64,000 bases of DNA from Brevibacillus centrosporus (GCF_003710815.1 NZ_RHHP01000045.1:38640-102639), one strand, 5' to 3'; positions 25,444 to 34,848 are shown, numbered from the stretch's first letter. Numbers and translations are program-made. Notes: generated by a model from the letters alone, not told the origin.

Positions 25444-28400
25444 GTGAATATAATCCTGAAAGGACATGGAGCACGTCTCCTGGCAAGCTGGCGAACTTTC
25501 CTCTTGTTCGCCGTCATCTGCTGCTTGCTTGTCGGGGGGGCAAAGACGGCGGCGGCTGCCGATACCTCACGCGTAGCGAAGGTCGATGCCGTCACAGGGA
25601 ATGTTCAGGTCAAAAAAGCAGGCGGAACCAAAGCGTACAAAGCTTTTAAAAGCATGAGCCTCAATCAGGGAGACGTCATTACTACGGGTCCGAAATCGAG
25701 CATTACCATGAGCATGGATCAGTCTGCCGAGGTGACCGTCAGTGAAAATACCGTCCTCTCACTCTCAGATTTGCAGGCTGCCATCAATAGCAATCAGACA
25801 AACCTGAAAGTTTGGTCGGGGTCAGTCTTTATCAAGGTAAAGCCATTTACAAACAAACAAGACAAATTCACCATATCGACCCCTACAGCCATTATGGGAG
25901 TTCGGGGAACACAGCTGCTCGTCAGCATCGATCCGAATACGGGAAGCTCCTCTGTCTTCGTCGCATCGGGGACCGTCGCTACCCAGGCTCCAGGCAATAG
26001 CCAGATTCACAATATTTATGCGGGAATGCTGGGCAGCTACTATCCGTCAACAACTGGCGGCTCGACGCTTCCGTCTGAATCGGCTGTCTCCTTTATTCAA
26101 GATGATGATCTATTACAATCACTCTCACCTCAGATTATCGAAGCACTCATTCGCAACAAAGCTTTGATGGATCTGGAGCACGATCAGTTCATCGCTCAGC
26201 TTAAACAGCAGCTTGTAGGCTCAGCCATCCCTTCGACGCTGCAGCTGTCATCAGACGCTGATCTGAAGCGCTATCAGCAAAACCTGGAAAACCTGCTGAA
26301 CGCGTTGCTGCAAACAGCGCTTGAGAAAAACATCATTTCCAAAGACGATATCGCTGATCTGATTCAAAAAGTGAATCCAGAAGTAAACCGGAAAATCGAT
26401 CTCGACAAGCCGTCTGAGCTTGACTGGAATCCCAAACAGGATCAAATGCGGGATGAATGGTTGAAATTGGAGGAACAGCGAAAAAAGCAAGCGGAGGAAG
26501 CGAAGCAAAAACAAAAGGATGCATTGACAAAACAAGCAGAATTGTTGGCCAAGCTGCAGGAGCAGCGTGACAAGCTAAACAATGCAAATGAAAAAGCCAA
26601 GGAAGAGGCCATAAAAAAGGCACAAGAACAATTCAACCAAACCCATCCAGCTGCACCTGGTTCCTCCGCTGGATCTTCTGGTAGTTCAGGATCGGGCGGC
26701 TCAGGATCAGGTGGTTCTGGGTCTGGTGGGTCCGGGTCAGGCGGGTCTGGATCTGGTGGCTCTGGTGGCTCTGGTGGATCCGATAAAGATGATCCAACCA
26801 TTTCATCCATCGCCCCACTCTCCCTGGAAACTTTTCTCCAACAGTCGTACACGCTTCCAGCCACTGTAGAAGCTACGATGAACAAGGGCTCGAAACGTGA
26901 GGTACCCGTTACCTGGAGCAAAAAAGCAGACACCAGCCTCACAGGAGTCTATACCTTTGAAGGAACCGTAAAAGACTACGAGCAAAAGGTGAAGGCTACG
27001 CTTACAGTCTTCGCGCGTATCGGCACACCCGTGCCTCTCATGCAGCAGCGCATCCTGTTTGAAAATGGTGTCGTCATGGACTTCGGTTCCATGAGCTTGC
27101 CTGAAAAAGCTACGGTAACGCTGCAAAACGTTTCGCCCGATTTTTCAAACGAAACACTTTCGGCGGCCGGGCCCATTATCGATTTCGTGTTCCGTGGGAT
27201 CGAGATTCATGATCCTGTCACGATTTCCTTCCCTGTAAATGGGAAATCTGTACAGCAGGTCGGTATTTTCCATAGGGAAGGCGATGAAAAATGGGAGTAC
27301 GTCCCGACAACAGTGGAATCCGGAATCGCTACGGCTACGGTCAATCACTTTTCTACCTACGGCGTACTGAAAGCGCCGCAGGTGGCAGCCGTGACTGCAA
27401 CACCGGATGAGGGACTAGTCGATCAGGGAACAAGCATCTCCCTTGCCTCTGAGACCTCAGGGGCTACGATCTACATCAAAAAAGGGAATGAATGGAAGAC
27501 ATATACCCCGAGTGAACGGCTAACCGTTCCTGGGGATGGAGATAGCATCGAGGCCTACGCCTCCAAGCTCAACATGCGAGATAGCGATCCGGTCAGCTTC
27601 TCCTACAGTACCGCACAAGCAAGCGTCATGGACGGCTCCACGATCAGCGTCAGCTTTACGCAGCCTGTGGATCCGGCTTCCTATCAAGTTCGCGTATCTT
27701 CTCCCTCTACTACGCTGCCCATTGCCTTGGTAGAGCTGCATGGAGACAGCGGATTGACGATTGCTCTTGGGGTAGACACTACAGAAATGTTGATCCAAAC
27801 GTACACGGTACAATTTTTCAAAGACTCCCGTTACGTGGCGCAAAGCAACTCTTTCACATTAGGAAAGGAACCGCCACCGACGCCAGTACCGTCCGTAGAT
27901 GAGATCGAGATTCACCCAGATGAATACCCGGGGAGATTCTTCTGGTCAGCGCTGGAGGGCGAGCCGCGCTACCGGGTATACGTTAACAATGAAGAGATTC
28001 CTGAGCCATTCGTAAGTACAGATGGAGCGACCACTTATCTCGAGCTGCCTGAGGGATTCTTTGAACCCGACATCAGATACGTCATTAGAGTGGAAGCTTT
28101 GGATGAAGAAGGAAAGGTAATCGCGAAGGGGAAATATGCATTTACCACTGAGCCCATCGAATTGCCCGACCTGAACATCAAAGTAACGGACAAGCGTTCC
28201 AACCGAATTGAGATTACATGGACGCGGAGCTCCTTCAATGGCTGGTATCGAATTCATTTGGAGGGCGGTAATGGAGAACCTCGTTACTACGAGACTGGTG
28301 AAACCGTCTACACATTCTCCGATCTACAACCCGATACCGAGTACTCCATTTCCATTGAGGAAGTGACCGGTGACGATATTACCGGTACAGGAGAAAAAAC

Positions 28401-28560
28401 AGTTCGGACACTAGCTGATGAGGAACCGGAAGAACCAGGTGAGGAACAGCCTGGTGAGACCGGCGGCGACCCCGGTAGCGAGCAGCCCGGCGACCCCGGC
28501 GGCGAACAGCCCGGCGAGACCGGCGGCGAAGGTGAGGTTCCTCTTCCCCCTTTGGTGTAA
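25444..28560 (+). CDS. Large exported FecR-domain protein with Gly/Ser linker and Ig/FN3-like domains
   Basis: 1038 residues from GTG at 25444 (GGGGAGGG nine bases upstream), starting inside the end of the cyclase gene. A signal peptide ends near TAAAAD at about 40. A FecR domain covers about 45-160 (VKKAGG, GDVITTGPKSSI, TPTAIMGVRGTQLLVSID). A charged coiled coil (about 310-385) precedes a tract of repeated Gly-Ser-Gly-Gly units (about 400-430). Ig-like and FN3-like modules follow, and the C-terminus is an EQPGETGG-type Pro/Gly/Glu repeat. No LPxTG sorting signal is seen. I infer a surface or wall-associated protein whose FecR domain pairs with the CHASE2 cyclase. Confidence 0.82.
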   Translation: MNIILKGHGARLLASWRTFLLFAVICCLLVGGAKTAAAADTSRVAKVDAVTGNVQVKKAGGTKAYKAFKSMSLNQGDVITTGPKSSITMSMDQSAEVTVSENTVLSLSDLQAAINSNQTNLKVWSGSVFIKVKPFTNKQDKFTISTPTAIMGVRGTQLLVSIDPNTGSSSVFVASGTVATQAPGNSQIHNIYAGMLGSYYPSTTGGSTLPSESAVSFIQDDDLLQSLSPQIIEALIRNKALMDLEHDQFIAQLKQQLVGSAIPSTLQLSSDADLKRYQQNLENLLNALLQTALEKNIISKDDIADLIQKVNPEVNRKIDLDKPSELDWNPKQDQMRDEWLKLEEQRKKQAEEAKQKQKDALTKQAELLAKLQEQRDKLNNANEKAKEEAIKKAQEQFNQTHPAAPGSSAGSSGSSGSGGSGSGGSGSGGSGSGGSGSGGSGGSGGSDKDDPTISSIAPLSLETFLQQSYTLPATVEATMNKGSKREVPVTWSKKADTSLTGVYTFEGTVKDYEQKVKATLTVFARIGTPVPLMQQRILFENGVVMDFGSMSLPEKATVTLQNVSPDFSNETLSAAGPIIDFVFRGIEIHDPVTISFPVNGKSVQQVGIFHREGDEKWEYVPTTVESGIATATVNHFSTYGVLKAPQVAAVTATPDEGLVDQGTSISLASETSGATIYIKKGNEWKTYTPSERLTVPGDGDSIEAYASKLNMRDSDPVSFSYSTAQASVMDGSTISVSFTQPVDPASYQVRVSSPSTTLPIALVELHGDSGLTIALGVDTTEMLIQTYTVQFFKDSRYVAQSNSFTLGKEPPPTPVPSVDEIEIHPDEYPGRFFWSALEGEPRYRVYVNNEEIPEPFVSTDGATTYLELPEGFFEPDIRYVIRVEALDEEGKVIAKGKYAFTTEPIELPDLNIKVTDKRSNRIEITWTRSSFNGWYRIHLEGGNGEPRYYETGETVYTFSDLQPDTEYSISIEEVTGDDITGTGEKTVRTLADEEPEEPGEEQPGETGGDPGSEQPGDPGGEQPGETGGEGEVPLPPLV

Positions 28561-28614
28561 TCGAACAGAGAACGGTCAAAATCTGCAAGTATTCAACCAT
28601 AAGGAGTAATCGCT

Positions 28615-29820
28615 ATGAAACCAACGAAACGGACGAACTGGATGGCGCCGCTCTTGATCAGTCTGTTGACGATCCAGATGGCCACTCCTGCTTTGGCGGA
28701 AGACTCCGTGCAGACAAGCCCTGCGACGCAATCCGTGTCGGTCAAGGCGGGTAACGGTCAATTTGGCGAGGACAACGGTCCAGCCCACTCAGCATCCTTT
28801 CGCTCCCCAATGGGCATCGCTTTGCATCCGGATGGGTCCGTCTATATCGCTGATACCAAAAGCCATTTGATCCGAAAGCTGTTCCAGGAAAGTCTCTCGA
28901 CATACGCTGGCTTCACCTTCTCACAAGATGCTTCGGGCTACCCAGTCAGCACCCTCTATGACGGCAGCGCGAATCTATCTGTCTTTCAAGATCCGCAGGG
29001 TCTCGCGCTGGATGCCTCAGGAAATCTATTTGTCGCAGATACAGGCAATCACGCCGTTCGGAAAATTACTGTCCAAGGAGTTACCACGATTGCAGGGGAT
29101 GGCGTCATGGGCAGTCGCGATGGGAAAACAGGGAGTGCGGCACGCCTCCACTCTCCAGCTGATGTGGCAGTCGCTCCGGACGGTACTGTCTACGTAGCTG
29201 ACACCTTAAATCACGTCATCCGCAAGATTGCTACAGACGGAAAAGTGACGACGCTCAACAGTCCCTCCACCCGAGTCGTGGAGCTGTCCCCCGGGAATGT
29301 CGAGCCAGCCGGAGATTTCCAGGACGGACCGCTGGCAACATCCAAGTTTAACGAGCCTAGCGGAATTTGCATCGATGCCAAAGGAAATCTGTACGTCAGT
29401 GACACAGGAAACCAACGCATCCGTTACATTGACCTGCAACAAAATACGGTCTCCACTGTTGCTGGGATTACCAGCACCAAGTACGAGCCCAGCAGCCTCT
29501 ATATGGCGGGTGGCTATACCGATGGAGCGGCTGAAACGGCTCAATTTCAATTCCCCAGAGGCTTGGCACTAACAGCTGACGGTGGCTTGGTCATTGCAGA
29601 CAGCCAAAACCGGGTGATCCGCTACCTGCGCGACGGCATAGTCACGACATTGAGCGCAGTAAACGGGACAGCGCAAACGGTCAGCCAAACGGGGTTCTTT
29701 GCACCATCGGCTACTGCGCCCCTCCAGCTTCCTGTGGATGTGGCCGTCGATGCTTCCGGGGCGATCTGGGTAGTAGATGTATTTGGCAATACCATTCTTC
29801 AACTTCAAATCAAAAAATAA
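28615..29820 (+). CDS. Secreted NHL-repeat beta-propeller protein
   Basis: 401 residues with a signal peptide (TPALA cleavage near residue 28) and about six NHL repeats of the form FRSPMGIALHPDGSVYIADT-xxHxIRKL. The propeller probably binds protein or carbohydrate outside the cell. AAGGAG lies eight bases before the ATG. It is the last gene of the cyclic-nucleotide island, 54 bases after the FecR gene, and is closed by a strong terminator. Confidence 0.88.
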   Translation: MKPTKRTNWMAPLLISLLTIQMATPALAEDSVQTSPATQSVSVKAGNGQFGEDNGPAHSASFRSPMGIALHPDGSVYIADTKSHLIRKLFQESLSTYAGFTFSQDASGYPVSTLYDGSANLSVFQDPQGLALDASGNLFVADTGNHAVRKITVQGVTTIAGDGVMGSRDGKTGSAARLHSPADVAVAPDGTVYVADTLNHVIRKIATDGKVTTLNSPSTRVVELSPGNVEPAGDFQDGPLATSKFNEPSGICIDAKGNLYVSDTGNQRIRYIDLQQNTVSTVAGITSTKYEPSSLYMAGGYTDGAAETAQFQFPRGLALTADGGLVIADSQNRVIRYLRDGIVTTLSAVNGTAQTVSQTGFFAPSATAPLQLPVDVAVDASGAIWVVDVFGNTILQLQIKK

Positions 29821-29833
29821 CCCGCTAGATAGT

Positions 29834-29866
29834 TGAAAAACCCCATGCTTTCTGGGGTTTTTATCT
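29834..29866. terminator. Bidirectional intrinsic terminator
   Basis: AAAAACCCC pairs with GGGGTTTTT around ATGCTTTCT. It ends the NHL gene on the plus strand and the phosphodiesterase remnant on the minus strand. Confidence 0.85.
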
Positions 29867-29868
29867 TT

Positions 29869-31258
29869 TTACTTCCCCTTCTCATTCACTAATTGCAAGA
29901 TCCAGTCTTTGATATCAACGATCCTCATCGTCTTTGGCAAAGTATCCGTTCCTGTCACTAGGAAGGGAACAAGTGAATCCAACTCATGCAGGGAGCCATG
30001 AGCCCCTCCTCCGATGTGAGTAGGGGAACTTTCCGTAACAACTTCATAACCGGGTTGGACCGTGACAACAGCGAATCGTCCTTCGTGAGAGTTCATTGCC
30101 CCGTACAACCTTGCCAAAACGTCGGGATACTTTCCATACTTGATCCGATTGTTCGTTACGGTAATATCTGCCATGCTCGGGTCCCCCGATATTGTCCAGA
30201 ACTGACCATACTCATCTGTGGCATTTCCACCAGGACGATAGGATAACATTCTGCTGTTTTTACCTGTTGTTACCTGCACAGTGTTGCCGTCTTTTATCGC
30301 AATGAGATCAAGCTTGCTTTCCTTCTGCAAATGCTTCACGACGTCAGATAGCGGGACCTGGTCATCAATGGCATAGACATAGGCCATCCGTTCATTGGTG
30401 CGCTTGATCTGCCTTTTCGATTCCCTCTATATTAGAGACGCCCTTTCTATGCACGGCCATATCATTCTCTGGAAAATAGGCGATGGTTACGCTTGGCAAT
30501 TTCTTCTGTTTGATCAGAAAAGCTGTATCGTGTGCGGAAAACAAGTTGTTCATCCCGAATTTTTTCCACATGCGGGCATTCCTGCTATTGTTCGGGTCCA
30601 GTTGCTTCATTGCTGCATAGGAAAGCAATGGCGGTCCGGTTACTTTCACTTGTTGCGGCAAAGATGTTGTGTTCGCGATCAAAGGCGGCAGTTGTAAACT
30701 GTGTTCCGTTTTTCCTCTGAAGACGATCCCATTGATGGAAGCAGATTGTTTTCCTCTTTCCGCCAATTCTTCATGGATCGTTTTCGTCTGTTTGTTCAAC
30801 TGAACTTGGTTTAACTGATAAATGGCATCCATAAGTACTTGGGGCTGATCAATCTTCATGGTTTCCTTGGGCCCGTTTCCATAAAAGATCATACGGTTTT
30901 CTTTGCCGCTGAACCAAACAAGTCCTGGAACATGATGCTGATCTGCATAAGTTCCCGTCAGCATGGTGCTGTCGATCGTCACAGACATCGTAGGAAATGA
31001 GCTAACCATGTGGGGATAATATTTTCCTCTCTCCATGAGATACTGCAAGGCGGGTGCACTGCCTTTTTTTATCGCCTCGCGCAAAGGCTTATCCATTAAA
31101 GAATCAATAAGGATAATTATAACCGGCTTTGAATTGGGGGTGTCTGGAGGCTTGATGCTTTGCAGTTTTAGATCTTGTCCGGGGTATGCCCTGCAGCTCA
31201 TGATTAGCAGGCTTAACGCTATCACTAACAAGAAAGAAATTTTGTGAATTCGTTTCAT
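29869..31258 (-). pseudogene. Disrupted lipoprotein of the type I phosphodiesterase / alkaline phosphatase superfamily
   Basis: The 5' part starts at ATG 31258 (GAGGGG upstream) with a lipoprotein signal (LLIMSC) and the superfamily core (VIIILIDSLMDKPL, then FPTMSVTIDSTMLTGTYADQ). It stops at 30392 after EGIEKADQAHQ. The C-terminal part, in another frame at 29869-30387 (ERMAYVYAIDDQVPL, later ESSPTHIGGGAHGSLHELDS), is recognisable as the end of the same family. Roughly 60-100 residues between them, expected to hold the central metal-binding segment, are missing. I infer an internal deletion plus frameshift; the product is probably inactive. Confidence 0.75.
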
Positions 31259-31275
31259 GGGTAACCCCTCTTTAC

Positions 31276-31323
31276 TATAAAAATTAGCGAATCCCACCTT
31301 ATTGATGAAGGATGGGATTCTAT
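31276..31323 (-). terminator. Intrinsic terminator at the end of the spoVA-type cluster
   Basis: On the minus strand GAATCCCATCCTT and AAGGTGGGATTC pair around TCATCAAT, followed shortly by TTTTTATAG. Confidence 0.7.
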
Positions 31324-31344
31324 GAATATGGATATAGGGGGCTA

Positions 31345-31758
31345 TTATCGAGGGGTTGGAAACATTCTTTGGACCATTGTGTTAAATTCCTCAAAAAATC
31401 CAGCAACCGGTTTACCTTGCCCAACATCTGTTACATACGTATTGATACGATCCACGAACTCAGGATTAGTAGACACGTACACATTTTGAATGTTTGGATC
31501 CGTGGCCCGAACCTGCTTGGCGATCTGCCCCTCCAGCTCGGGCGTCAGCTTGCCTTGATTGGTGTTCACCACCGCAGCTACATAAGCATTTCTTTGTGTT
31601 ACCAGGACATTCGCTTGCCTCACACCATTGACTTTTGCGATCTTTTCTGCAGCCTGATTGGCAATTTGAATTCGGTTGTCTGTATTCACCCCTGGTTGAT
31701 CCATTGCTTGCTGCGTTTGAGCTCCTGGCTTCTGAGAGGGAAAATGAAAAGTCCTGGC
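31345..31758 (-). pseudogene. 5'-truncated YhcN/YlaJ-type spore lipoprotein gene
   Basis: The frame carries the YhcN/YlaJ C-terminal domain: RIQIANQAAEKIAKVNGV, QANVLVTQRNAYVAAVV, ELEGQIAKQVRATDPNIQNV, and RINTYV. No signal peptide, lipobox, start codon with Shine-Dalgarno, or intergenic space is present. The frame simply continues backward into the 3' end of spoVAE. The lipoprotein N-terminus has been lost, apparently by a deletion joining it to spoVAE. In related spoVA clusters an intact YhcN-like lipoprotein gene is normally present. Confidence 0.7.
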
Positions 31759-31762
31759 TCCA

Positions 31763-32113
31763 TCAACCCTTTGGCCGGAACAGAAGTGCCATGAAAAAAC
31801 CAAATATAATCGCTGCCGATATTCCTGCACTTGTCACTTCAAAAATACCTGTGACAACGCCTATTACTCCATGCTGCTGGGCCTCCGCCATTGCTCCATG
31901 AACCAAAGCGTTTCCAAAACTTGTAATAGGCACAGTAGCGCCCGCTCCCGCAAACTTGATCAATGGATCATATAAACCGACACCATCCAGCACTGCTCCT
32001 GCTACGACCAAGGATGACATGGTATGCGCTGGGGTCAATTTCACTACATCGATGAGGAACTGTCCGATCAAGCAAATGGTTCCTCCTACTAGAAACGCCC
32101 AAAAAAACGTCAT
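31763..32113 (-). CDS. spoVAE: SpoVAE/SpoVAEb membrane protein
   Basis: 116 residues, about three or four helices. It begins with FWAFLVGGTICLIGQFLID and has the GAGATVPITSFGNALVHGA motif of the SpoVAC/SpoVAE family. It forms part of the spore inner-membrane channel for dipicolinic acid. Its start overlaps the spoVAD stop by four bases. The length matches SpoVAEb. Confidence 0.93.
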   Translation of the reverse strand: MTFFWAFLVGGTICLIGQFLIDVVKLTPAHTMSSLVVAGAVLDGVGLYDPLIKFAGAGATVPITSFGNALVHGAMAEAQQHGVIGVVTGIFEVTSAGISAAIIFGFFMALLFRPKG

Positions 32114-33135
32114 ACTCCCCCTCCTGACAGTTGTTCAGCTTCAATCGCTACGGCGTGGGCAATGCAGGGTATGCTTTCTCCCTGCTGGTAAGAAATAGGA
32201 GAGAGTAAAGCTCCCGTTGCAACGACCAGAATTCGCTTCCATTCGCCTTCTTTCATACGGCGCAACAGATGCCCGTATGTGACAGTAGCACAACATCCGC
32301 ATCCGCTTCCTCCCGACCACACATTGGGATTATCCCCGTAAATCAACATGCCGCAGTCCACATATCGTTCCAAAGGAATAAAAACGTTGTGTTTCGGCAG
32401 CAGCTCAGACAAGATGGAATGGCCCACCTTGCCCAAGTCGCCTGTAACCACCAGGTCGTAATGGTCGTGCGGAAGCTGCAAATCCCGAAAATGCGTTTCC
32501 AATGTTGACAAGGCTGCGGGCGCCATTGCTCCTCCCATGTTAAACGGATCAGACATGCCCATATCTACAATTCTGCCGATCGTGGCAGCTTGAATTCGCG
32601 GTCCGTTTCCCTGACTTGCCACTACAGCCGCTCCCGCTCCCGTAACGGTCCACTGTGCGGTTGGCGGTTTTTGCGAGCCGTACTCTGTCGGATAGCGATA
32701 CTGTTTTTCCGCCGCCGCATTGTGACTGCTCGTAGCAGCCAAGACATAATCTGCCGACCGGCTGTCGACCAGCTGAGCTGCCAATGCCAAGCCCTCCATC
32801 GAAGTTGAGCAAGCTCCGAAGATCCCGAGGAAAGGAATCGCAAGTGTACGGGCAGAAAAATTAGCGGAAATGCTCTGATTCATTAAATCGCCAGCCAGCA
32901 TAAAGTGAATCTTCTCTTTCGTTAAACCCGCTTTTTCTATCGCTTTATCGCAGGCTTCTTCCAGTAATACTCGTTCAGCCTTCTCCCAACTGTCCTGTCC
33001 GATCATAAGGTGACCGTGAAGCGTATCAAAATCATCGGCAAGCGGTCCTTGAGCCTCAAAGGGGCCGCCTATCGCCGAACTGCCGGCAATCACCGGCTTT
33101 GTAGAAAACACCCATGACTGGTGACCCTGGCGCAT
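32110..33135 (-). CDS. spoVAD: Stage V sporulation protein AD
   Basis: 341 residues with a thiolase-like fold: FGACSTSMEGLALAAQLVDS around the usual active-site position, VTGDLGKVGH, and GGSGCGCCATV near the C-terminus. SpoVAD binds dipicolinic acid and is needed for its uptake into the forespore. It lies between spoVAC and spoVAE with only a few bases between genes. Confidence 0.95.
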   Translation of the reverse strand: MRQGHQSWVFSTKPVIAGSSAIGGPFEAQGPLADDFDTLHGHLMIGQDSWEKAERVLLEEACDKAIEKAGLTKEKIHFMLAGDLMNQSISANFSARTLAIPFLGIFGACSTSMEGLALAAQLVDSRSADYVLAATSSHNAAAEKQYRYPTEYGSQKPPTAQWTVTGAGAAVVASQGNGPRIQAATIGRIVDMGMSDPFNMGGAMAPAALSTLETHFRDLQLPHDHYDLVVTGDLGKVGHSILSELLPKHNVFIPLERYVDCGMLIYGDNPNVWSGGSGCGCCATVTYGHLLRRMKEGEWKRILVVATGALLSPISYQQGESIPCIAHAVAIEAEQLSGGGV

Positions 33136-33138
33136 CCT

Positions 33139-33612
33139 TCATCCTCCCATTTTTATCAGAGTTTTGATCAATCCAATGAGAAAGGCTGCACCGACCCCAA
33201 ACAAGATGACGGAACCCGCCAGCTTGAACATGTTTCCCCCCACTCCAAGCACGAGTCCTTCGCTTCGATGGTCGATTGCCGCAGAGGCGATGGAATTCGC
33301 AAACCCCGTCACCGGGACGCTTGTTCCCGCTCCTGCCCACTGGCCAATCCGGTCATACAACCCGATTCCGGTCAACAACGCCGAAATAAAAATGAGCACG
33401 GCCACTGTCGGATTGCCTGCCGTTTTTTCGGTAAAATGAAAGTAGTGGATGAACATCTCTTGCAAGGCTTGCCCGATCAGACAAATGACTCCTCCTACGA
33501 GAAAAGCCCTGGTAAAATTGCTTAAGAGCGGGCGGGGAGGCTCATGTTTTTTTGCCAGCTCCTGATATTCCTGCTGTACCAACGTCAGTTTTTTCTTTTT
33601 CTGGTCAGCCAT
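33139..33612 (-). CDS. spoVAC: Stage V sporulation protein AC
   Basis: 157 residues from the ATG at 33612 (GGGAGTG upstream). A Lys-rich N-terminus leads to about four membrane helices. The motifs AFLVGGVICLIGQALQ and GAGTSVPVTGFANSIASAAI are typical. SpoVAC acts as a mechanosensitive channel for dipicolinic acid release in germination. The start lies in the 14-base gap after the DUF421 gene. Confidence 0.95.
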   Translation of the reverse strand: MADQKKKKLTLVQQEYQELAKKHEPPRPLLSNFTRAFLVGGVICLIGQALQEMFIHYFHFTEKTAGNPTVAVLIFISALLTGIGLYDRIGQWAGAGTSVPVTGFANSIASAAIDHRSEGLVLGVGGNMFKLAGSVILFGVGAAFLIGLIKTLIKMGG

Positions 33613-33626
33613 CTCGTTCACTCCCG

Positions 33627-34487
33627 TCAGCGTATCAACAACGGTTTGATCTGGTCGATCACATCTTGAAGTTCCTCTGAATCTATCCGGTAAGCCAGCT
33701 TCATCCGCCTGTCCTTGGTTTCCAATGCGAAAAGTTCTAAGTCTGCCTGGCACTTTTTCAGCGTGGCGAACGTCAGCTTCATTTCCGTTGGCTGAGGTAC
33801 CTGCAGTTTATCGTCATACAAGTCAAGGTACAGTTGCCCTCCCTTGTCAACCTGACCGAGAAAGACATTTTCCAGCGCTACTCCTGCTTTCTCCAGTTCA
33901 GCCCTCACCCAGTTGCGGTTCAATCCAATCGTAGCGAGAGGTTCGTCCATGATGGCACCGTCCATGATGACAGCCTGTGGTTCTTCTGCTGGAGAGACCG
34001 TTAACTCAAGGTGTTGCGGCGTTATAGGCTGATGCTGCGATTTGAGCAGCACACTCAGTTCTCCACTCGATTCCATCAAGGCAAATTCAACGTCTGCCAC
34101 CCTGAACACGTTTTTCATCCGCAGATGCTCCAGCAAGTCTTCCGTTGTCAGCCGCTCGCTTTTCAGATTATCTTCCAGAACCTTCCCGTCCTTGATCAAA
34201 ATGGTAGCATTGCCTTCCACCACATTGCGAATGACCTTGCTTTTCAGAGAGAGCCATTCAAGCAAAACTGGAAACAAAGCAAAAATGGTAAGGGCGATCA
34301 AGCTGTGATGAATGGGGCCGTCCATTTCCATAGCCATGAACCCTGCGATCGAGCCGATGGTAATCCCGACGATGTACTCGATGTATGTAAGCTGGCGAAT
34401 TTGTCTTTTACCAATCAATTTCGTCAAGATAAACAAATAGGCAACAGCCCCGATGGACCTCAAGGCAATATTCAACCAATCAGGCAT
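33627..34487 (-). CDS. YetF-like DUF421 membrane protein with DUF1657-like C-terminus
   Basis: 286 residues. Three N-terminal helices (about 5-85) are followed by the DUF421 cytoplasmic domain (RNVVEGNATILIKDGKVLED near 92-111). The last 50 residues (LTFATLKKCQADLELFALET) resemble the small DUF1657 protein encoded just upstream. This combination is characteristic of spoVA2-type clusters associated with spore heat resistance. It is presumably spore inner-membrane located. Confidence 0.87.
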   Translation of the reverse strand: MPDWLNIALRSIGAVAYLFILTKLIGKRQIRQLTYIEYIVGITIGSIAGFMAMEMDGPIHHSLIALTIFALFPVLLEWLSLKSKVIRNVVEGNATILIKDGKVLEDNLKSERLTTEDLLEHLRMKNVFRVADVEFALMESSGELSVLLKSQHQPITPQHLELTVSPAEEPQAVIMDGAIMDEPLATIGLNRNWVRAELEKAGVALENVFLGQVDKGGQLYLDLYDDKLQVPQPTEMKLTFATLKKCQADLELFALETKDRRMKLAYRIDSEELQDVIDQIKPLLIR

Positions 34488-34567
34488 GTTCCATCGACCT
34501 CCAAAATTCCTGCAGGATCAGGAAGAGGAGGGAGCTCCCCCCCTTCCTGGCACTTGGTTGGAAGCAA

Positions 34568-34774
34568 TTAGAATCCTTTATATTGCGGTTCTTCGTTTTC
34601 GAGTTCTGTCACACGTTGTTCCAGACTAGAGAGGATTGACTTCGTTTGTTCAGCGGCTTGTGTATACAATTGTTTAGCCTGCTGATTTTGGGTGTTGAGC
34701 GCAAACGTTTCCAGATTCGCTTGTGCGCCTTTTAAGCTTGCCAACGTCTGTTTAACTTGGGATGCTACTGTCAT
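34568..34774 (-). CDS. DUF1657 family small protein
   Basis: 68 residues from the ATG at 34774, six bases after AGGAGGTG. The pattern QVKQTLASLKGAQANLETFA with ILSSLEQRVTELENEEPQYK at the end is the DUF1657 signature. It is predicted to be all-helical and soluble. It is the first gene of the spoVA-type cluster. Function is unknown beyond this association. Confidence 0.88.
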   Translation of the reverse strand: MTVASQVKQTLASLKGAQANLETFALNTQNQQAKQLYTQAAEQTKSILSSLEQRVTELENEEPQYKGF

Positions 34775-34848
34775 TTTTATCACCTCCTCCTACTACTCTA
34801 AGATTCAATCATTCTCAAAAATTTATCCTCCACAGTTGACCTCCCCAA

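Noticed and set aside
26442..26942. A Pro/Glu/Asp-rich minus-strand open frame opposite the Gly-Ser tract
   Set aside because: The apparent repeat protein is only the complement of the Gly-Ser repeat in the FecR-domain gene.
34775..34848. A possible sigma-F/sigma-G promoter ahead of the DUF1657-spoVA cluster
   Set aside because: GGATAAATTT resembles a sigma-F -10 element, but the -35 spacing is two bases too long and no clear sigma-G pair is visible.
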